Source: Clostridium sp. AM30-24 (GTDB taxonomy: Bacteria > Bacillota > Clostridia > Lachnospirales > Lachnospiraceae). Taken from it: a DNA stretch of 52,268 nucleotides. Where the stretch lies: positions 354 to 52,621 of the forward strand of contig NZ_QUJB01000018.1 in assembly GCF_003480435.1 (NCBI RefSeq), written 5' to 3'. The translations under genes were made by a program, and so were the position numbers. The notes beneath the pieces are model-generated. The model did no database searches and was not told the origin of the DNA. It saw only the letters and a program-made list of their open reading frames with translations. Shown here one piece after another: positions 1 to 9,424 of this stretch (positions within the stretch are counted from its first letter, which is position 1; every line of letters starts with the position of its first letter).

Positions 1-222
1 ATTGAGAATATCAGGAGTTGAACTTGAAACAGAAAGAAAAATTTCCTGATCTCCCCCAAAACGTAGATTTTGTTCGGGACTTCGTAGATACGAAACAGTC
101 CCGCTCACAATAACAGAACCGTGGGACACACGGGGATAGCTCGCCTATGCTTTGCCCAATAGGGCAATCGAACGAGAAGCCCCCCACTTCAAGCGTTAGC
201 TAAGTGGAGGGAGTATGTCACT
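1..222 (+). mobile_element. Right end of an IS200/IS605-like (tnpB) element with omega-RNA-like structure
   Basis: The first 222 bases hold two strong hairpins and a terminal sequence of the kind found at the 3' end of tnpB elements. Hairpin one (75-103) pairs CGGGAC with GTCCCG over an inner TTCGTA/TACGAA stem. Hairpin two (181-210) pairs CCCCCACTT with AAGTGGAGGG. The stretch 130-222, ending in GAGTATGTCAC, matches my memory of clostridial IS605 right ends. One frame (2-49) stays open and ends in TGA, and could be the tail of TnpB, but no recognisable motif remains. In this family the RNA guide would be the bases just after the element, starting near 223. The rest of the element lies outside the window. 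The boundary is from memory of the family, not from a match. Confidence 0.5.
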
Positions 223-250
223 GATGTCATGGAGAACAATAGAAAATTGC

Positions 251-658
251 CTATCGTGCACTGATAAAACTTCCGCATGACGCTCCTGGAATCATGGAAA
301 CATTCCCGGATGTCAGGCAGTTCCCGCCAGTGCAGGAATTTAAACCGCAGTTTATTCCGGAAGAGCAGCTGCCTCCGTTGAAGCCGTTTGCGCAGCTGGT
401 GCCGCAATTATTTCCAGTCCCCCAACTTGGATATCCCTTTCCAGATAACGTATAAAGACCAATAGCATTTCCATTGGAAATCACGCATCCGCCCTGCGTC
501 CGGACCATAGAAATGGCGTTGGTGTCAGTTGTGTATCCACAGTTGTTTCCCGGACGGAAGCCGGTCTGGCAAGAGCGGGACGCAGCGAAGGACGCGAAAG
601 GCATTGCGAGTGTCATCATGGCGGAAACTGCGAGAGCAGTCATCATCTGTTTTTTCAT
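251..658 (-). CDS. Small secreted Cys/Gly/Asn-rich protein
   Basis: A 135-residue protein of unknown function. The start is supported by AGGAGG a few bases upstream. Residues 1-26 form a classical signal peptide (Lys-Lys, then a hydrophobic Ala/Met stretch, cleavage likely after ASFAA). The mature part of about 110 residues has ten cysteines and is rich in Gly, Asn and Ser, with repeated short patterns such as NNCG, GGSC and GGNC. It has no obvious catalytic motif. The even number of cysteines suggests disulfides or metal binding after export, but this is inference. The gene sits alone between the IS605-like end, 28 bases past its stop codon, and udp, which is on the same strand upstream. I do not recognise a family. 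Confidence 0.75.
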   Translation of the reverse strand: MKKQMMTALAVSAMMTLAMPFASFAASRSCQTGFRPGNNCGYTTDTNAISMVRTQGGCVISNGNAIGLYTLSGKGYPSWGTGNNCGTSCANGFNGGSCSSGINCGLNSCTGGNCLTSGNVSMIPGASCGSFISAR

Positions 659-793
659 GGTAAAACCTCCTGTTATGTAAAAATGTTACAAAAATATTAC
701 AAGTAGGATTCTACCACAAAATTCCGCGCATAGAACTGGGAATGAATGGCAATATATTTTGCGATAAGAGCTGTATGATGAGAGGCAAAGCGC

Positions 794-1585
794 TTATTTC
801 GCAGCAAGTGCCTTCCGGTCTTTTTTGATCAGCTTCCTCATCGCCTCCACAGCTGTAACAACAGCGGCTTCCGTATCATAGACCTGCGGATCTTCAAGCC
901 CCAGCTCACGTCTTGTCTGGTTCGCGATCACGAGCATCACGGAACCGGTGCGGACTCTGCGGACGCTGCCGACGATGAAGAGGGCAGCGGACTCCATCTC
1001 GGAGGCGAGGGCACCGCATGCAATCCAGGCCTTCCATTTGGAGTTTAATTCATCTGCCACAGGCATGGAATCCGGGGAGTGCTGTCCGTAGAAGTTGTCC
1101 TTGCACTGGACGACGCCGAGGTGATGGCGGTAGCCGAGTTCCTCAGAAGCTTCTTTTAACGCAGTAGTGACATCGAAATCCGGAACCGCCGGATACTCGA
1201 TGGGTGCATATTCTTTTGTGGTCCCCTCAAAGCGGATCGCACCGGTGGCGATCACGAGATCTCCGCCGAGCACTTCTTTCTGCATGCCGCCGGAGGTGCC
1301 CACACGGATGAAGGTGTCCGCACCGCAGTGGATAAGCTCTTCGACCGCAATGGAGGCGGATGGTCCGCCGATTCCGGTGGAGACAACGCTGACTTTTTCT
1401 TCGTCGAGATAGCCGGTGTAGGTGGTGTATTCCCGGTTCTGGGCGATCTTTACCGGGTTATCGAAATGTTTCGCAATCTTCTCACAGCGCCCCGGATCGC
1501 CCGGCAGGATCACATAGCGTCCCACATCCCCGGCGCCGACGCCGATGTGATATTCTTTTCCTTTTGTATAGACAAGTTTACTCAT
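794..1585 (-). CDS. udp: Uridine phosphorylase
   Basis: A 263-residue cytosolic nucleoside phosphorylase of the NP-I family, close in length to E. coli Udp. It cleaves uridine with phosphate to uracil and ribose-1-phosphate in pyrimidine salvage. Visible family features are the N-terminal LPGDPGR phosphate-binding segment (about residues 28-34), the [16 protein letters not shown] block, RVGTSGGMQ, and the EMES nucleoside-binding motif late in the chain. The start is preceded by GAGGAGG at good spacing. The gene is divergent from carAB across about 515 bases, so synthesis and salvage of pyrimidines lie back to back. A purine-preferring relative is less likely because the [14 protein letters not shown] block and the overall alignment follow Udp. 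Confidence 0.9.
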   Translation of the reverse strand: MSKLVYTKGKEYHIGVGAGDVGRYVILPGDPGRCEKIAKHFDNPVKIAQNREYTTYTGYLDEEKVSVVSTGIGGPSASIAVEELIHCGADTFIRVGTSGGMQKEVLGGDLVIATGAIRFEGTTKEYAPIEYPAVPDFDVTTALKEASEELGYRHHLGVVQCKDNFYGQHSPDSMPVADELNSKWKAWIACGALASEMESAALFIVGSVRRVRTGSVMLVIANQTRRELGLEDPQVYDTEAAVVTAVEAMRKLIKKDRKALAAK

Positions 1586-1995
1586 AAGCTGCCTCCTCGC
1601 ATAAGAAGTTTATAAGCAGGAAAAAGCATTTACAGCCGATTTTCGGAATAAGAAAGGTACCTTCCGTCTGTATCAGGGCTGTTTTCAAATCTTTCCTTTT
1701 TTAATATTCATTTTACCATTTTTCCGCAATAGAGACAACTCTTTATAACATCTGAACAGATTCTTCCAACAAAAAATAAATACACTATCAGAAGTCAGAA
1801 AAGTACGAGATACCGGTCGATGATATTTATCTGGAAGAAAGACATCACAAAAAAATACAGAATATATTTTTGCTTCGCAGCAAGAAATATACCCATCAGT
1901 CGAGTTAACATAATTCAAAATTTCACTCCCGGACAACACTGGTTAGTCCGTCATAACTTTCACAAACAATTTCTTGAAAAATTTCAAAAAACCAG
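1586..1995. other. Intergenic region between udp and carA without a gene
   Basis: About 410 AT-rich bases separate the divergent udp and carA genes before the carA promoter begins. One open frame on the minus strand (1685-1939) starts with TTG, has no ribosome binding site and looks like chance. I found no PyrR-type anti-terminator, T-box or riboswitch core here. The udp promoter must lie in the first 150 bases. A TATAAA-like box is present, but I could not place a convincing -35. Confidence 0.6.
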
Positions 1996-2024
1996 TTGAA
2001 AAATCTCTCACCGCATGATAGAAT
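1996..2024 (+). promoter_or_regulatory. Sigma-A promoter of carAB
   Basis: TTGAAA (1996-2001) and TAGAAT (2019-2024) are separated by exactly 17 bases. Transcription would start near 2031, giving a leader of about 70 bases before carA. The leader shows only a weak TGGG/CCCA pairing and no recognisable PyrR or arginine attenuator. Confidence 0.7.
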
Positions 2025-2100
2025 AGTGAAAATTTGGGCTGAAATAAATTTTCAATCCCAGATAGGAAACGAACACGAACACAGAAGAAAGGGTGGCGTC

Positions 2101-3174
2101 ATGAAAGCATATTTAATACTGGAAGACGGAACCGTGTTTGAAGGAACAAGCATCGGCTCTACCAGGGAAGTAATCAGTGAAATTGTTTTTAACACATCCA
2201 TGACCGGTTATTTGGAAGTCCTTACCGATCCGTCCTATGCAGGACAGGCAGTGGTAATGACTTATCCGTTAATTGGTAATTACGGTATTTGTAAAGAAGA
2301 TATGGAATCCGGAAGAGCATGGCCGGATGGTTATATTGTCAGAGAATTATCTAGGATCCCCAGTAATTTCAGAAGTGGGGACACGATTCAGCATTTCTTA
2401 GAAGAACAGGATATTCCAGGTATCAGTGGTATCGATACAAGAGCCCTCACAAAGATTTTAAGAGAAAAAGGAACCATGAACGGCATGATCACAACGAACG
2501 GATCTTTTGATCTGGAAGAAGTGAAAGAACGGATCAGGGCTTATAAGGTAACAGGCGTTGTATTAAAGACAACCACAAAAGAGAAATACGTTCTCCCGGG
2601 TACAGGAAAGAAAGTTGCACTCATGGACTTTGGCGCAAAAAAGAATATCGCCAGAGAGTTAAATAAGAGAGGCTGCGAAGTGACCGTATATCCGGCAGAT
2701 ACCCCGGCTGAGGAAGTCTTAAAGACAAACCCGGATGGAATCATGCTTTCCAACGGCCCTGGAGATCCGGCAGAGAACACGGAGATCATCAAAGAAGTCA
2801 GAAAGTTTTATGAATCCGATGTTCCTGTTTTCGCCATCTGTCTCGGACACCAGCTCATGGCTCTTGCCACAGGCGCAAATACATATAAGCTGAAATATGG
2901 TCACCGCGGCGGAAACCACCCGGTAAAAGACCTTGAGACGGGCCGCGTCTACATTTCCTCCCAGAACCACGGATACGCGGTAGACGAACACAGCATGAAT
3001 CCGGAGGTTGCCGTTCCGGCGTTCGTGAACGTGAACGATAAGACGAACGAGGGATTAAAGTACGTGGGCAAGAATATCTTCACCGTCCAGTACCACCCGG
3101 AAGCATGCCCGGGACCGCAGGATTCCGGATATCTGTTTGACCGCTTTTTACGCATGATGGAGGAGGAAAGATAA
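2101..3174 (+). CDS. carA: Carbamoyl-phosphate synthase small subunit
   Basis: Glutaminase subunit (357 residues) that hydrolyses glutamine and channels ammonia to CarB for carbamoyl phosphate, the precursor of pyrimidines and arginine. The N-terminal CPSase small-chain domain covers about residues 1-150, and the class I amidotransferase domain the rest. The triad is visible: Cys247 in CLGHQ, and His332 and Glu334 in YHPE. I chose ATG 2101 over an upstream TTG in frame at 1996 because the promoter overlaps that upstream codon, the family begins at MKAYLILEDG, and a GGGTGG ribosome site precedes it. The stop overlaps the carB start by one base, so the two are translationally coupled. Confidence 0.95.
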   Translation: MKAYLILEDGTVFEGTSIGSTREVISEIVFNTSMTGYLEVLTDPSYAGQAVVMTYPLIGNYGICKEDMESGRAWPDGYIVRELSRIPSNFRSGDTIQHFLEEQDIPGISGIDTRALTKILREKGTMNGMITTNGSFDLEEVKERIRAYKVTGVVLKTTTKEKYVLPGTGKKVALMDFGAKKNIARELNKRGCEVTVYPADTPAEEVLKTNPDGIMLSNGPGDPAENTEIIKEVRKFYESDVPVFAICLGHQLMALATGANTYKLKYGHRGGNHPVKDLETGRVYISSQNHGYAVDEHSMNPEVAVPAFVNVNDKTNEGLKYVGKNIFTVQYHPEACPGPQDSGYLFDRFLRMMEEER

Positions 3175-6100
3175 TGCCTAAGAATCCAGAGATCAAGAAA
3201 GTACTTGTAATCGGTTCCGGTCCGATCGTTATCGGCCAGGCCGCAGAATTTGACTACGCGGGAACACAGGCCTGCCGTTCCTTAAAGGAAGAAGGCATCG
3301 AGGTCGTTCTCTTAAACTCCAACCCGGCAACGATCATGACAGATAAGGATATCGCGGACCGGGTATATATCGAGCCGCTGACAACTGAGGTTGTCGAGCA
3401 GTTGATTAAGAAAGAAAAACCGGACAGTGTCCTCCCGACCCTTGGCGGACAGGCCGGCTTAAACCTTGCAATGGAACTGGAGGAGGCCGGTATCTTAAAG
3501 GCAAATAACGTGCGCCTTATCGGTACAACAGCCCTCACGATCAAAAAAGCCGAAGACCGTGAAATGTTCAAGGAGACAATGGAAAAGATCGGCGAACCGG
3601 TGGCTCCGTCTGAGATCGTTGAGGATGTGAACACAGGTCTTGCTGTTGCAAAAGAGATCGGTTATCCGGTCGTTCTCCGTCCGGCTTATACCCTTGGCGG
3701 CTCCGGCGGCGGTATTGCCTATAATGAGGAGCAGTGCGCAGAGATCCTGGAGAACGGACTCCGTTTATCCCGTGTGGGCCAGGTCCTTGTAGAGCGCTGT
3801 ATTGCGGGCTGGAAAGAGATCGAATATGAGGTTATGCGTGACGGTGCAGGCAATGTGATCACCGTCTGCAACATGGAGAATATCGACCCTGTGGGCGTAC
3901 ATACCGGTGACAGTATCGTTGTTGCCCCGTCCCAGACCCTTGGAGATAAAGAGTACCAGATGCTCCGTACCTCCGCGTTAAAGATCATCACAGAACTCGG
4001 TATCACCGGTGGCTGCAATGTACAGTACGCGCTTCACCCGGAGAGCTTTGAGTACTGTGTAATTGAGGTAAACCCGCGTGTAAGCCGTTCCTCCGCCCTT
4101 GCGTCCAAGGCGACAGGATATCCGATCGCAAAGGTTGCCGCAAAGATCGCTCTCGGTTACACACTGGATGAGATCAAGAACGCTGTTACAAAGAAGACCT
4201 ATGCAAGCTTCGAGCCGATGCTTGACTATGTGGTAGTCAAGATGCCGAGACTTCCCTTCGATAAATTTATCAGTGCGAGTCATAAGTTAGGAACCCAGAT
4301 GAAAGCGACCGGTGAGGTCATGAGTATCTGCACAAGCTTTGAGGGTGGCTTAATGAAAGCGATCCGTTCTCTGGAGCAGCATGTGGACTCCTTAATGTCT
4401 TACGACTACAGCGGACTCACAGATGAACAGTTAAAAGAGCAGCTTTACAACGTGGATGACCGCCGGATCTGGGTCATTGCAGAGGCACTCCGCCGCGGCT
4501 TCGATTACGAGCTGATCCATGATATCACGAAAATCGATATCTGGTTCATCGATAAATTAATGATCCTCGTTGAGATGGAGACTTCCTTAAAGAAAGCCGG
4601 GAAGAACCTCGACGCAGATCTTTTAAAGGAAGCAAAGCGCATCGAATTCCCGGATAATGTGATCGCGAGACTCACAGGTCTCACGGAAAACGAGATCAAG
4701 GAAATGCGTCATGCAAACGGCATCCGTGCTGCCTTCAAGATGGTAGATACCTGCGCGGCTGAGTTTGCGGCTGAAACCCCGTACTATTACTCCTGCTTCG
4801 GCAGCGAGAATGAGGCAGAGGGCGAGACTGAGAAGAAGAAGGTTCTCGTTCTCGGTTCCGGACCGATCCGCATTGGTCAGGGTATCGAGTTCGACTTCTG
4901 TTCTGTTCACAGCACCTGGGCCTTCGAGAAAGAGGGCTTTGAGACCGTCATCATCAACAATAACCCGGAGACTGTCAGCACAGACTTTGATATCGCTAAC
5001 AAACTGTATTTCGAACCGCTGACTCCGGAGGATGTGGAGAGCATCGTTGATATTGAGAAACCGGACGGAGCAGTTGTCCAGTTCGGTGGGCAGACAGCCA
5101 TCAAGCTCACAGAGGCTCTGATGAAGATGGGAGTCCCGATCCTGGGAACCGCTGCCGAGGATGTTGATGCCGCTGAGGACAGAGAACTCTTCGATGAGAT
5201 CCTTGAGCAGTGCCAGATTCCGAGAGCAAAGGGACAGACTGTATTTACAGCGGAAGAGGCGAAAAAGGCAGCAAACGAGTTAGGCTATCCGGTACTCGTT
5301 CGTCCGTCCTACGTTCTTGGCGGACAGGGCATGCAGATCGCGATCTGCGATGAGGATATCGACGAATTTATCGGCATCATCAACCGGATCGCTCAGGAGC
5401 ATCCGATCTTAGTTGATAAGTATATCATGGGTAAGGAGATCGAGGTCGATGCGATCTGCGACGGTACCGATATCCTGATCCCGGGTATCATGGAGCATAT
5501 CGAGCGTACCGGTATCCACTCCGGTGACAGTATCTCCGTATATCCGGCGAAGAGCATCACCGAGGACAACAAGAAGACGATCGTGGAATACACAGAGAAG
5601 CTCGCAAGGGCGCTCCATGTAAAGGGAATGATCAATATCCAGTTTATTGTAAATGACGAAGGTGTATTTATCATCGAGGTCAACCCGCGTTCCTCCAGAA
5701 CCGTTCCGTATATCAGTAAGGTAACGGGAATCCCGATCGTACCGCTGGCAACTCAGATCATCTGCGGTCATACGATCCGGGAACTCGGCTACACACCGGG
5801 ACTCCAGAAAGAGGCAGATTACTACGCAGTGAAGATGCCGGTATTCTCTTTCGAGAAGATCCGTGGAGCTGATATCAGCCTTGGACCGGAGATGAAATCC
5901 ACTGGTGAGTGTCTTGGTATCGCAAAGACCTTCAACGAGGCCCTTTACAAGGCATTCCAGGGCGCAGGCATCAAGCTTCCGAAGTACAAGAACATGGTCA
6001 TGACTGTCCGCGATTCCGATAAGGAAGAGATGCTCGACATTGCTGCGAGATTCAAGGCACAGGGTTACCGTATCTTCTGTACCGCAGGAACCGCAAAGTA

Positions 6101-6374
6101 TTTCAATGAGCACGGCGTAAAGGTCATTCCGGTAAGAAAGATCGAGCAGGAGTCTCCGAACCTTCTTGACCTGATCCTTGGACATGAGATCGACCTTGTC
6201 ATCGATATCCCAGCACAGGGCGCAGAGAGAAGCCATGACGGCTTTATCATCCGCCGGAATGCGATCGAGACAGGCGTTACCGTTCTCACTGCGGTTGATA
6301 CTGCGAGAGCGCTTGTGACAAGTATGGAAAATCGTGCAAAAGAACTTACACTGATCAATATTGCTGAAATCTGA
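3174..6374 (+). CDS. carB: Carbamoyl-phosphate synthase large subunit
   Basis: A 1066-residue synthetase subunit, normal length, that makes carbamoyl phosphate from bicarbonate, two ATP and ammonia supplied by CarA. The chain shows the known internal duplication. Each half starts with a GSGPI(V/R)IGQ nucleotide-binding segment (near residues 14 and 560) and carries an ATP-grasp domain with E-I-E and EVNPR motifs. The last 130 residues form the MGS-like allosteric domain (FCTAGTAKYF), where UMP, IMP or ornithine act in relatives. It is preceded by GGAGGA inside the end of carA and followed by a strong terminator, so carAB is a two-gene operon. Confidence 0.96.
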   Translation: MPKNPEIKKVLVIGSGPIVIGQAAEFDYAGTQACRSLKEEGIEVVLLNSNPATIMTDKDIADRVYIEPLTTEVVEQLIKKEKPDSVLPTLGGQAGLNLAMELEEAGILKANNVRLIGTTALTIKKAEDREMFKETMEKIGEPVAPSEIVEDVNTGLAVAKEIGYPVVLRPAYTLGGSGGGIAYNEEQCAEILENGLRLSRVGQVLVERCIAGWKEIEYEVMRDGAGNVITVCNMENIDPVGVHTGDSIVVAPSQTLGDKEYQMLRTSALKIITELGITGGCNVQYALHPESFEYCVIEVNPRVSRSSALASKATGYPIAKVAAKIALGYTLDEIKNAVTKKTYASFEPMLDYVVVKMPRLPFDKFISASHKLGTQMKATGEVMSICTSFEGGLMKAIRSLEQHVDSLMSYDYSGLTDEQLKEQLYNVDDRRIWVIAEALRRGFDYELIHDITKIDIWFIDKLMILVEMETSLKKAGKNLDADLLKEAKRIEFPDNVIARLTGLTENEIKEMRHANGIRAAFKMVDTCAAEFAAETPYYYSCFGSENEAEGETEKKKVLVLGSGPIRIGQGIEFDFCSVHSTWAFEKEGFETVIINNNPETVSTDFDIANKLYFEPLTPEDVESIVDIEKPDGAVVQFGGQTAIKLTEALMKMGVPILGTAAEDVDAAEDRELFDEILEQCQIPRAKGQTVFTAEEAKKAANELGYPVLVRPSYVLGGQGMQIAICDEDIDEFIGIINRIAQEHPILVDKYIMGKEIEVDAICDGTDILIPGIMEHIERTGIHSGDSISVYPAKSITEDNKKTIVEYTEKLARALHVKGMINIQFIVNDEGVFIIEVNPRSSRTVPYISKVTGIPIVPLATQIICGHTIRELGYTPGLQKEADYYAVKMPVFSFEKIRGADISLGPEMKSTGECLGIAKTFNEALYKAFQGAGIKLPKYKNMVMTVRDSDKEEMLDIAARFKAQGYRIFCTAGTAKYFNEHGVKVIPVRKIEQESPNLLDLILGHEIDLVIDIPAQGAERSHDGFIIRRNAIETGVTVLTAVDTARALVTSMENRAKELTLINIAEI

Positions 6375-6393
6375 TATTGGTAAAAAATAGAAG

Positions 6394-6433
6394 AGCAGCC
6401 CGTTTCACGCTGGAGTGAGATGGGCTGCTTTTT
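6394..6433 (+). terminator. Rho-independent terminator of carAB
   Basis: AGCAGCCC (6394-6401) pairs with GGGCTGCT (6422-6429). An inner TTTCAC/GTGAGA stem extends the hairpin, and a run of T follows. It lies 20 bases after the carB stop. Confidence 0.9.
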
Positions 6434-6528
6434 ACGTTGCCCCAGCAGCGTATGCCGGAAATGTATGCCGGAAATTTGAAAGAGGTGACGCGCTATGCAA
6501 AAAAAGAAATATTAACGCTTTATCAAGA

Positions 6529-6613
6529 TGAATATATGCATTGATAATGTATAAAACATTGGAAAAACTGCATGAAACAATATAATTATGCACTGAATAT
6601 TGTATAAAATGCA
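6529..6613 (+). promoter_or_regulatory. Cluster of imperfect palindromes resembling ARG boxes
   Basis: Three short dyads lie upstream of the amino acid importer promoter: TGAATATATGCA (6529-6540), TGCATTGATAATGTA (6537-6551) and TGTATAAAATGCA (6601-6613). Each has TGNAT/ATNCA half-sites like the ArgR/AhrC operators of Gram-positives. They end about 30 bases before the -35 box. The region is very AT-rich, so chance matches are possible. Just upstream lies a short direct repeat, GTATGCCGGAAAT, twice in tandem. Confidence 0.35.
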
Positions 6614-6642
6614 TAATATGTAAAAAAAACATAAAAAAGTGC

Positions 6643-6671
6643 TTTACAAAAGAATAATTATACATTATAAT
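6643..6671 (+). promoter_or_regulatory. Sigma-A promoter of the amino acid ABC operon
   Basis: TTTACA (6643-6648), a 17-base spacer and a perfect TATAAT (6666-6671). The start would be near 6678, about 57 bases before the start codon. Confidence 0.8.
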
Positions 6672-6734
6672 GCGTATCAACATCACACATGTGAGACATA
6701 GAAAAAGATAGAAACAAAGAGGAGAGGATCGATT

Positions 6735-7706
6735 ATGAAGAAGAACATCGTTTTAGCTATGACAACAGCAGCGGTCATTGCTGCTCTTACAGGATGCGGA
6801 AGCTCCAAGACCACCGAGACAACGGCAGCAGCAACAACGGCAGCTGAGACAACAACAGCCGACGCGACAACTGCGGCTGAATCAAAGGAAGCAGATAAGA
6901 CAGAGGCAGCAGCCGCAGCGGAAGGTTCCTTAAAGGCGCTTGAGAACGTAGATCCGAACGGTCATCTCGGAAAAGTTCTTGCGGCAGGAAAGATCACGAT
7001 GGGAACATCTCCGGATTTCGCTCCGTGGGAATTCAAGGATGTCAGCAGCGGAACAACCGAGTATGTCGGTGCCGATGTAGAGCTTGCAAAATATATCGCT
7101 GAGAAGCTTGGTGTAGAGCTTGAGATCAAGCCGATGGAGTTCTCTGCGATCCAGCAGGCAGTTACTTCCGGAAACATTGATATGGGTATCTCTGGCTTCG
7201 CTTACACAGATGAGCGTGCAGAGGCTATGGGACTTTCTGAGCGTTACAATGTAAACACGAAGAAAGGTCAGGGACTTTTAGTTAAGAAGGAGCTTGCTTC
7301 CCAGTACAATACAGCAGAGTCCTTCGCAGGCAAGAAGGTTGCTACCCAGAACGCAACCTTACAGAACAAGCTTGCTACAGAGCAGCTTCCGTCTGATGTT
7401 CAGATCCAGTTAGTGACAAACATAACAGACGGTGTTATGATGTTAAAAACAGGCAAGGTTGACGCACTTGCTGTATCCGGTGATAACGGTGAATCCCTTG
7501 CAAAAACATATGATGATATTGCAATGGCAGATTTCATGTTTGACTATTCAAGTGAAGGTAACGTTATCGCGATCAAGAAAGGCGATGATGATCTTTTAAA
7601 TGCGATCAACGAAGTGGTCGTTGAAGTTAACGAGAAAGGTCTCTATGAGCAGTGGAGGGAAGAGGCAGTTGCCCTTGCTGAGAAGCTCGGTATCGAGACA
7701 CACTAA
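6735..7706 (+). CDS. Amino acid ABC transporter substrate-binding lipoprotein
   Basis: Extracytoplasmic solute receptor of the family 3 type (323 residues). A lipoprotein signal is clear: MKK, a hydrophobic Ala/Ile stretch, then LTGCGSS with the lipid-modified Cys at about residue 21. A low-complexity Thr/Ala/Glu linker of about 45 residues follows, as often in Lachnospiraceae lipoproteins. The binding domain shows typical features: TSPDFAPWEF, the GADVELAKYIAEKLG helix, and GNIDMGISGF. The start follows GAGGAGAGG. Permease and ATPase genes follow on the same strand. The amino acid cannot be read from the sequence. A basic amino acid would fit the ARG-box-like sites upstream, but that is inference. 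Confidence 0.92.
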   Translation: MKKNIVLAMTTAAVIAALTGCGSSKTTETTAAATTAAETTTADATTAAESKEADKTEAAAAAEGSLKALENVDPNGHLGKVLAAGKITMGTSPDFAPWEFKDVSSGTTEYVGADVELAKYIAEKLGVELEIKPMEFSAIQQAVTSGNIDMGISGFAYTDERAEAMGLSERYNVNTKKGQGLLVKKELASQYNTAESFAGKKVATQNATLQNKLATEQLPSDVQIQLVTNITDGVMMLKTGKVDALAVSGDNGESLAKTYDDIAMADFMFDYSSEGNVIAIKKGDDDLLNAINEVVVEVNEKGLYEQWREEAVALAEKLGIETH

Positions 7707-7794
7707 TTTCGGAGCAGATCGTTTCGTTCCGTGATGGAAGATCGGCGCAGGACGGAATCGGTTTTCGCTTCAGGTTACAGAAAATACAGAGCTC

Positions 7795-7824
7795 GGTCTT
7801 TCTGGTGAAGATGCCGGAAAGACC
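7795..7824 (+). terminator. Intra-operon hairpin between receptor and permease genes
   Basis: GGTCTTTC (7795-7802) pairs with GAAAGACC (7817-7824), with an inner GG/CC pair, followed by a short broken T-run. It probably attenuates transcription or protects the receptor mRNA, giving more receptor than permease. The remaining intergenic bases show nothing else. Confidence 0.5.
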
Positions 7825-7866
7825 TTTGTCTGTTTTCAAGTTTTATCTACGAAAGGAGTTTTCCAG

Positions 7867-8556
7867 ATGGAGTTTCTTAACGTCATGTTAAAAGTCTGGA
7901 TGAAGTACTGGAACTTATTCTTACAGGGTCTTGGAATGACACTGTTTATGGGTCTCCTCACTGTCCTCATCAGTACCGTTTTCGGTTCTTTGATGGCACT
8001 GATGCGCCGCAGCAACGTGGGCATCGGAAAATTTAAGCCGCTCCGGCTGATCGCTACCGTTTATGTCGAAATTATCCGCGGTACGCCGATCCTGCTGCAG
8101 TTATATTTCTTCTACTTTATGCTGCCGACCTGGCTTCCGTTCTTCAACTTAAGCGAGTTTACATGCGTTATGACTGCATGCTGCGTAAACTCTACCGCTT
8201 ATGTCTGTGAGATCGTCCGCGCAGGTATTCAGGCTGTCGATGTCGGACAGACTGAAGCAGCACGTTCCCTTGGCTTAAACGCGCGTCAGACCATGATCCA
8301 TATCGTTCTCCCGCAGGCAGTCAAGAATATTCTTCCGGCACTCTGCAACGAGTTTGTAGCGATCGTCAAGGAGACATCTCTGGCGTCCACGTTCTTTATC
8401 GGAGAACTTATGACCCAGTTTAAGACCATCAACGGTCTTACATTCCGTGTACTTGAGCCGTTAACCATCGTTGGTATCATTTACTTCGGCGTGACATTTA
8501 TCATGTCCAAGCTGATTGCTTTACTGGAGAGGAGGATGAACGCAAGTGAGCGCTAG
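7867..8556 (+). CDS. Amino acid ABC transporter permease
   Basis: A 229-residue inner-membrane permease of the HisM/GlnP family. It has about five hydrophobic segments and the conserved EAA loop ([16 protein letters not shown], about residues 128-143) that docks on the ATPase, followed by [26 protein letters not shown] near residue 75 is typical for polar amino acid permeases. The start is preceded by AAAGGAG. The stop overlaps the ATPase start by 11 bases. Only one permease is present, so it most likely forms a homodimer. Confidence 0.93.
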   Translation: MEFLNVMLKVWMKYWNLFLQGLGMTLFMGLLTVLISTVFGSLMALMRRSNVGIGKFKPLRLIATVYVEIIRGTPILLQLYFFYFMLPTWLPFFNLSEFTCVMTACCVNSTAYVCEIVRAGIQAVDVGQTEAARSLGLNARQTMIHIVLPQAVKNILPALCNEFVAIVKETSLASTFFIGELMTQFKTINGLTFRVLEPLTIVGIIYFGVTFIMSKLIALLERRMNASER

Positions 8557-9292
8557 TGAAAAAGAACTGATTCGTGTAGAAGATCTGCATAAATCCTTCG
8601 GCAGTCTTCAGGTATTAAAGGGTGTTACCGAGCATGTCAATCATGGCGAGGTCGTTTCTGTTATCGGACCGTCCGGCGGCGGTAAAAGTACATTTTTACG
8701 CTGCTTAAACCTTCTTGAGACACCGACATCCGGAAAGATCTATTTCGAGGGAATCGATATTACCGACAAGAATGTGGATATCAACCTGCATCGTCAGAAG
8801 ATGGGAATGGTATTCCAGCACTTTAATGTATTCAATAATCTTACAGTTGGAAAGAACGTAACGCTCGCCCCGGTCCTTCTCGGAAAGAAAACACAGAAGG
8901 AAGCCGACGAGATGATGCGGGAGCTTTTAAACCGCGTTGGTCTTGCGGATAAGGAGAACCAGTTCCCAAAGAAGCTTTCCGGCGGACAGAAACAGCGTCT
9001 TGCGATCGTGCGTGCGCTGGCGATGGAACCGGATGTTATGCTTTTTGATGAACCGACTTCCGCCCTTGATCCGGAGATGGTAGGAGAGGTTCTTCATGTT
9101 ATCAAGGACCTTGTAAAGACAGGAATGACTACTGTGATCGTAACCCATGAGATGGGATTTGCGAGGGAGGTCTCCGACCGCGTATTCTTTATGGATGGCG
9201 GCGTGATCGCGGAGAAAGGCACTCCGGATGAGGTCTTCAATCATCCGCAGAACCCGAGGACACAGGAATTTTTAAGCAAGGTATTATACTGA
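8546..9292 (+). CDS. Amino acid ABC transporter ATP-binding protein
   Basis: A 248-residue ATPase of the GlnQ/HisP group that energises the preceding permease. It shows the Walker [10 protein letters not shown], the Q-loop in MVFQHFNVF, the signature LSGGQKQR, the Walker [15 protein letters not shown] and the switch His in VTHEM. The start is GTG at 8546, inside the end of the permease gene, served by GAGGAGG at 8529-8535; no later in-frame Met fits the family start. It is the last gene of the import operon. The structured stretch 9326-9469 follows. Confidence 0.95.
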   Translation: MSASEKELIRVEDLHKSFGSLQVLKGVTEHVNHGEVVSVIGPSGGGKSTFLRCLNLLETPTSGKIYFEGIDITDKNVDINLHRQKMGMVFQHFNVFNNLTVGKNVTLAPVLLGKKTQKEADEMMRELLNRVGLADKENQFPKKLSGGQKQRLAIVRALAMEPDVMLFDEPTSALDPEMVGEVLHVIKDLVKTGMTTVIVTHEMGFAREVSDRVFFMDGGVIAEKGTPDEVFNHPQNPRTQEFLSKVLY

Positions 9293-9325
9293 TGAAAGGA
9301 CAGCGGGAAAAGCTGTTTTAATAGG

Positions 9326-9404
9326 AACTATGAGAAGCGCGCTTTGCGAGCTTCTCAAGTTATCGCGGCAGTCGCCAAGGTCTCATGCAAGCATGGACTT
9401 TGGC
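9326..9404 (+). promoter_or_regulatory. Two strong hairpins in the leader of the amidohydrolase gene
   Basis: The first hairpin (9326-9361) pairs AACT-GAGAAGC with GCTTCTC-AGTT around a GC-rich loop. The second (9374-9404) pairs GCCAAGGTC with GACTTTGGC over an inner CATG/CATG stem. With the terminator at 9425-9469 they fill nearly the whole gap between the ABC operon and the M20 gene. It could be a regulatory leader RNA or a structured intergenic repeat. No known riboswitch core was recognised. Confidence 0.55.
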
Positions 9405-9424
9405 TCGTTGCTCGCGTAAGTCAT

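Noticed and set aside
1685..1939. Minus-strand open frame of 84 codons between udp and carA
   Set aside because: TTG start, no ribosome site, AT-rich DNA and no protein-like pattern.
2031..2100. PyrR attenuator in the carA leader
   Set aside because: No PyrR-binding consensus and no terminator/antiterminator pair in the 70-base leader.
5409..6236. 275-codon open frame antisense to carB
   Set aside because: It lies fully inside a well-supported carB and is a by-product of its codon use.
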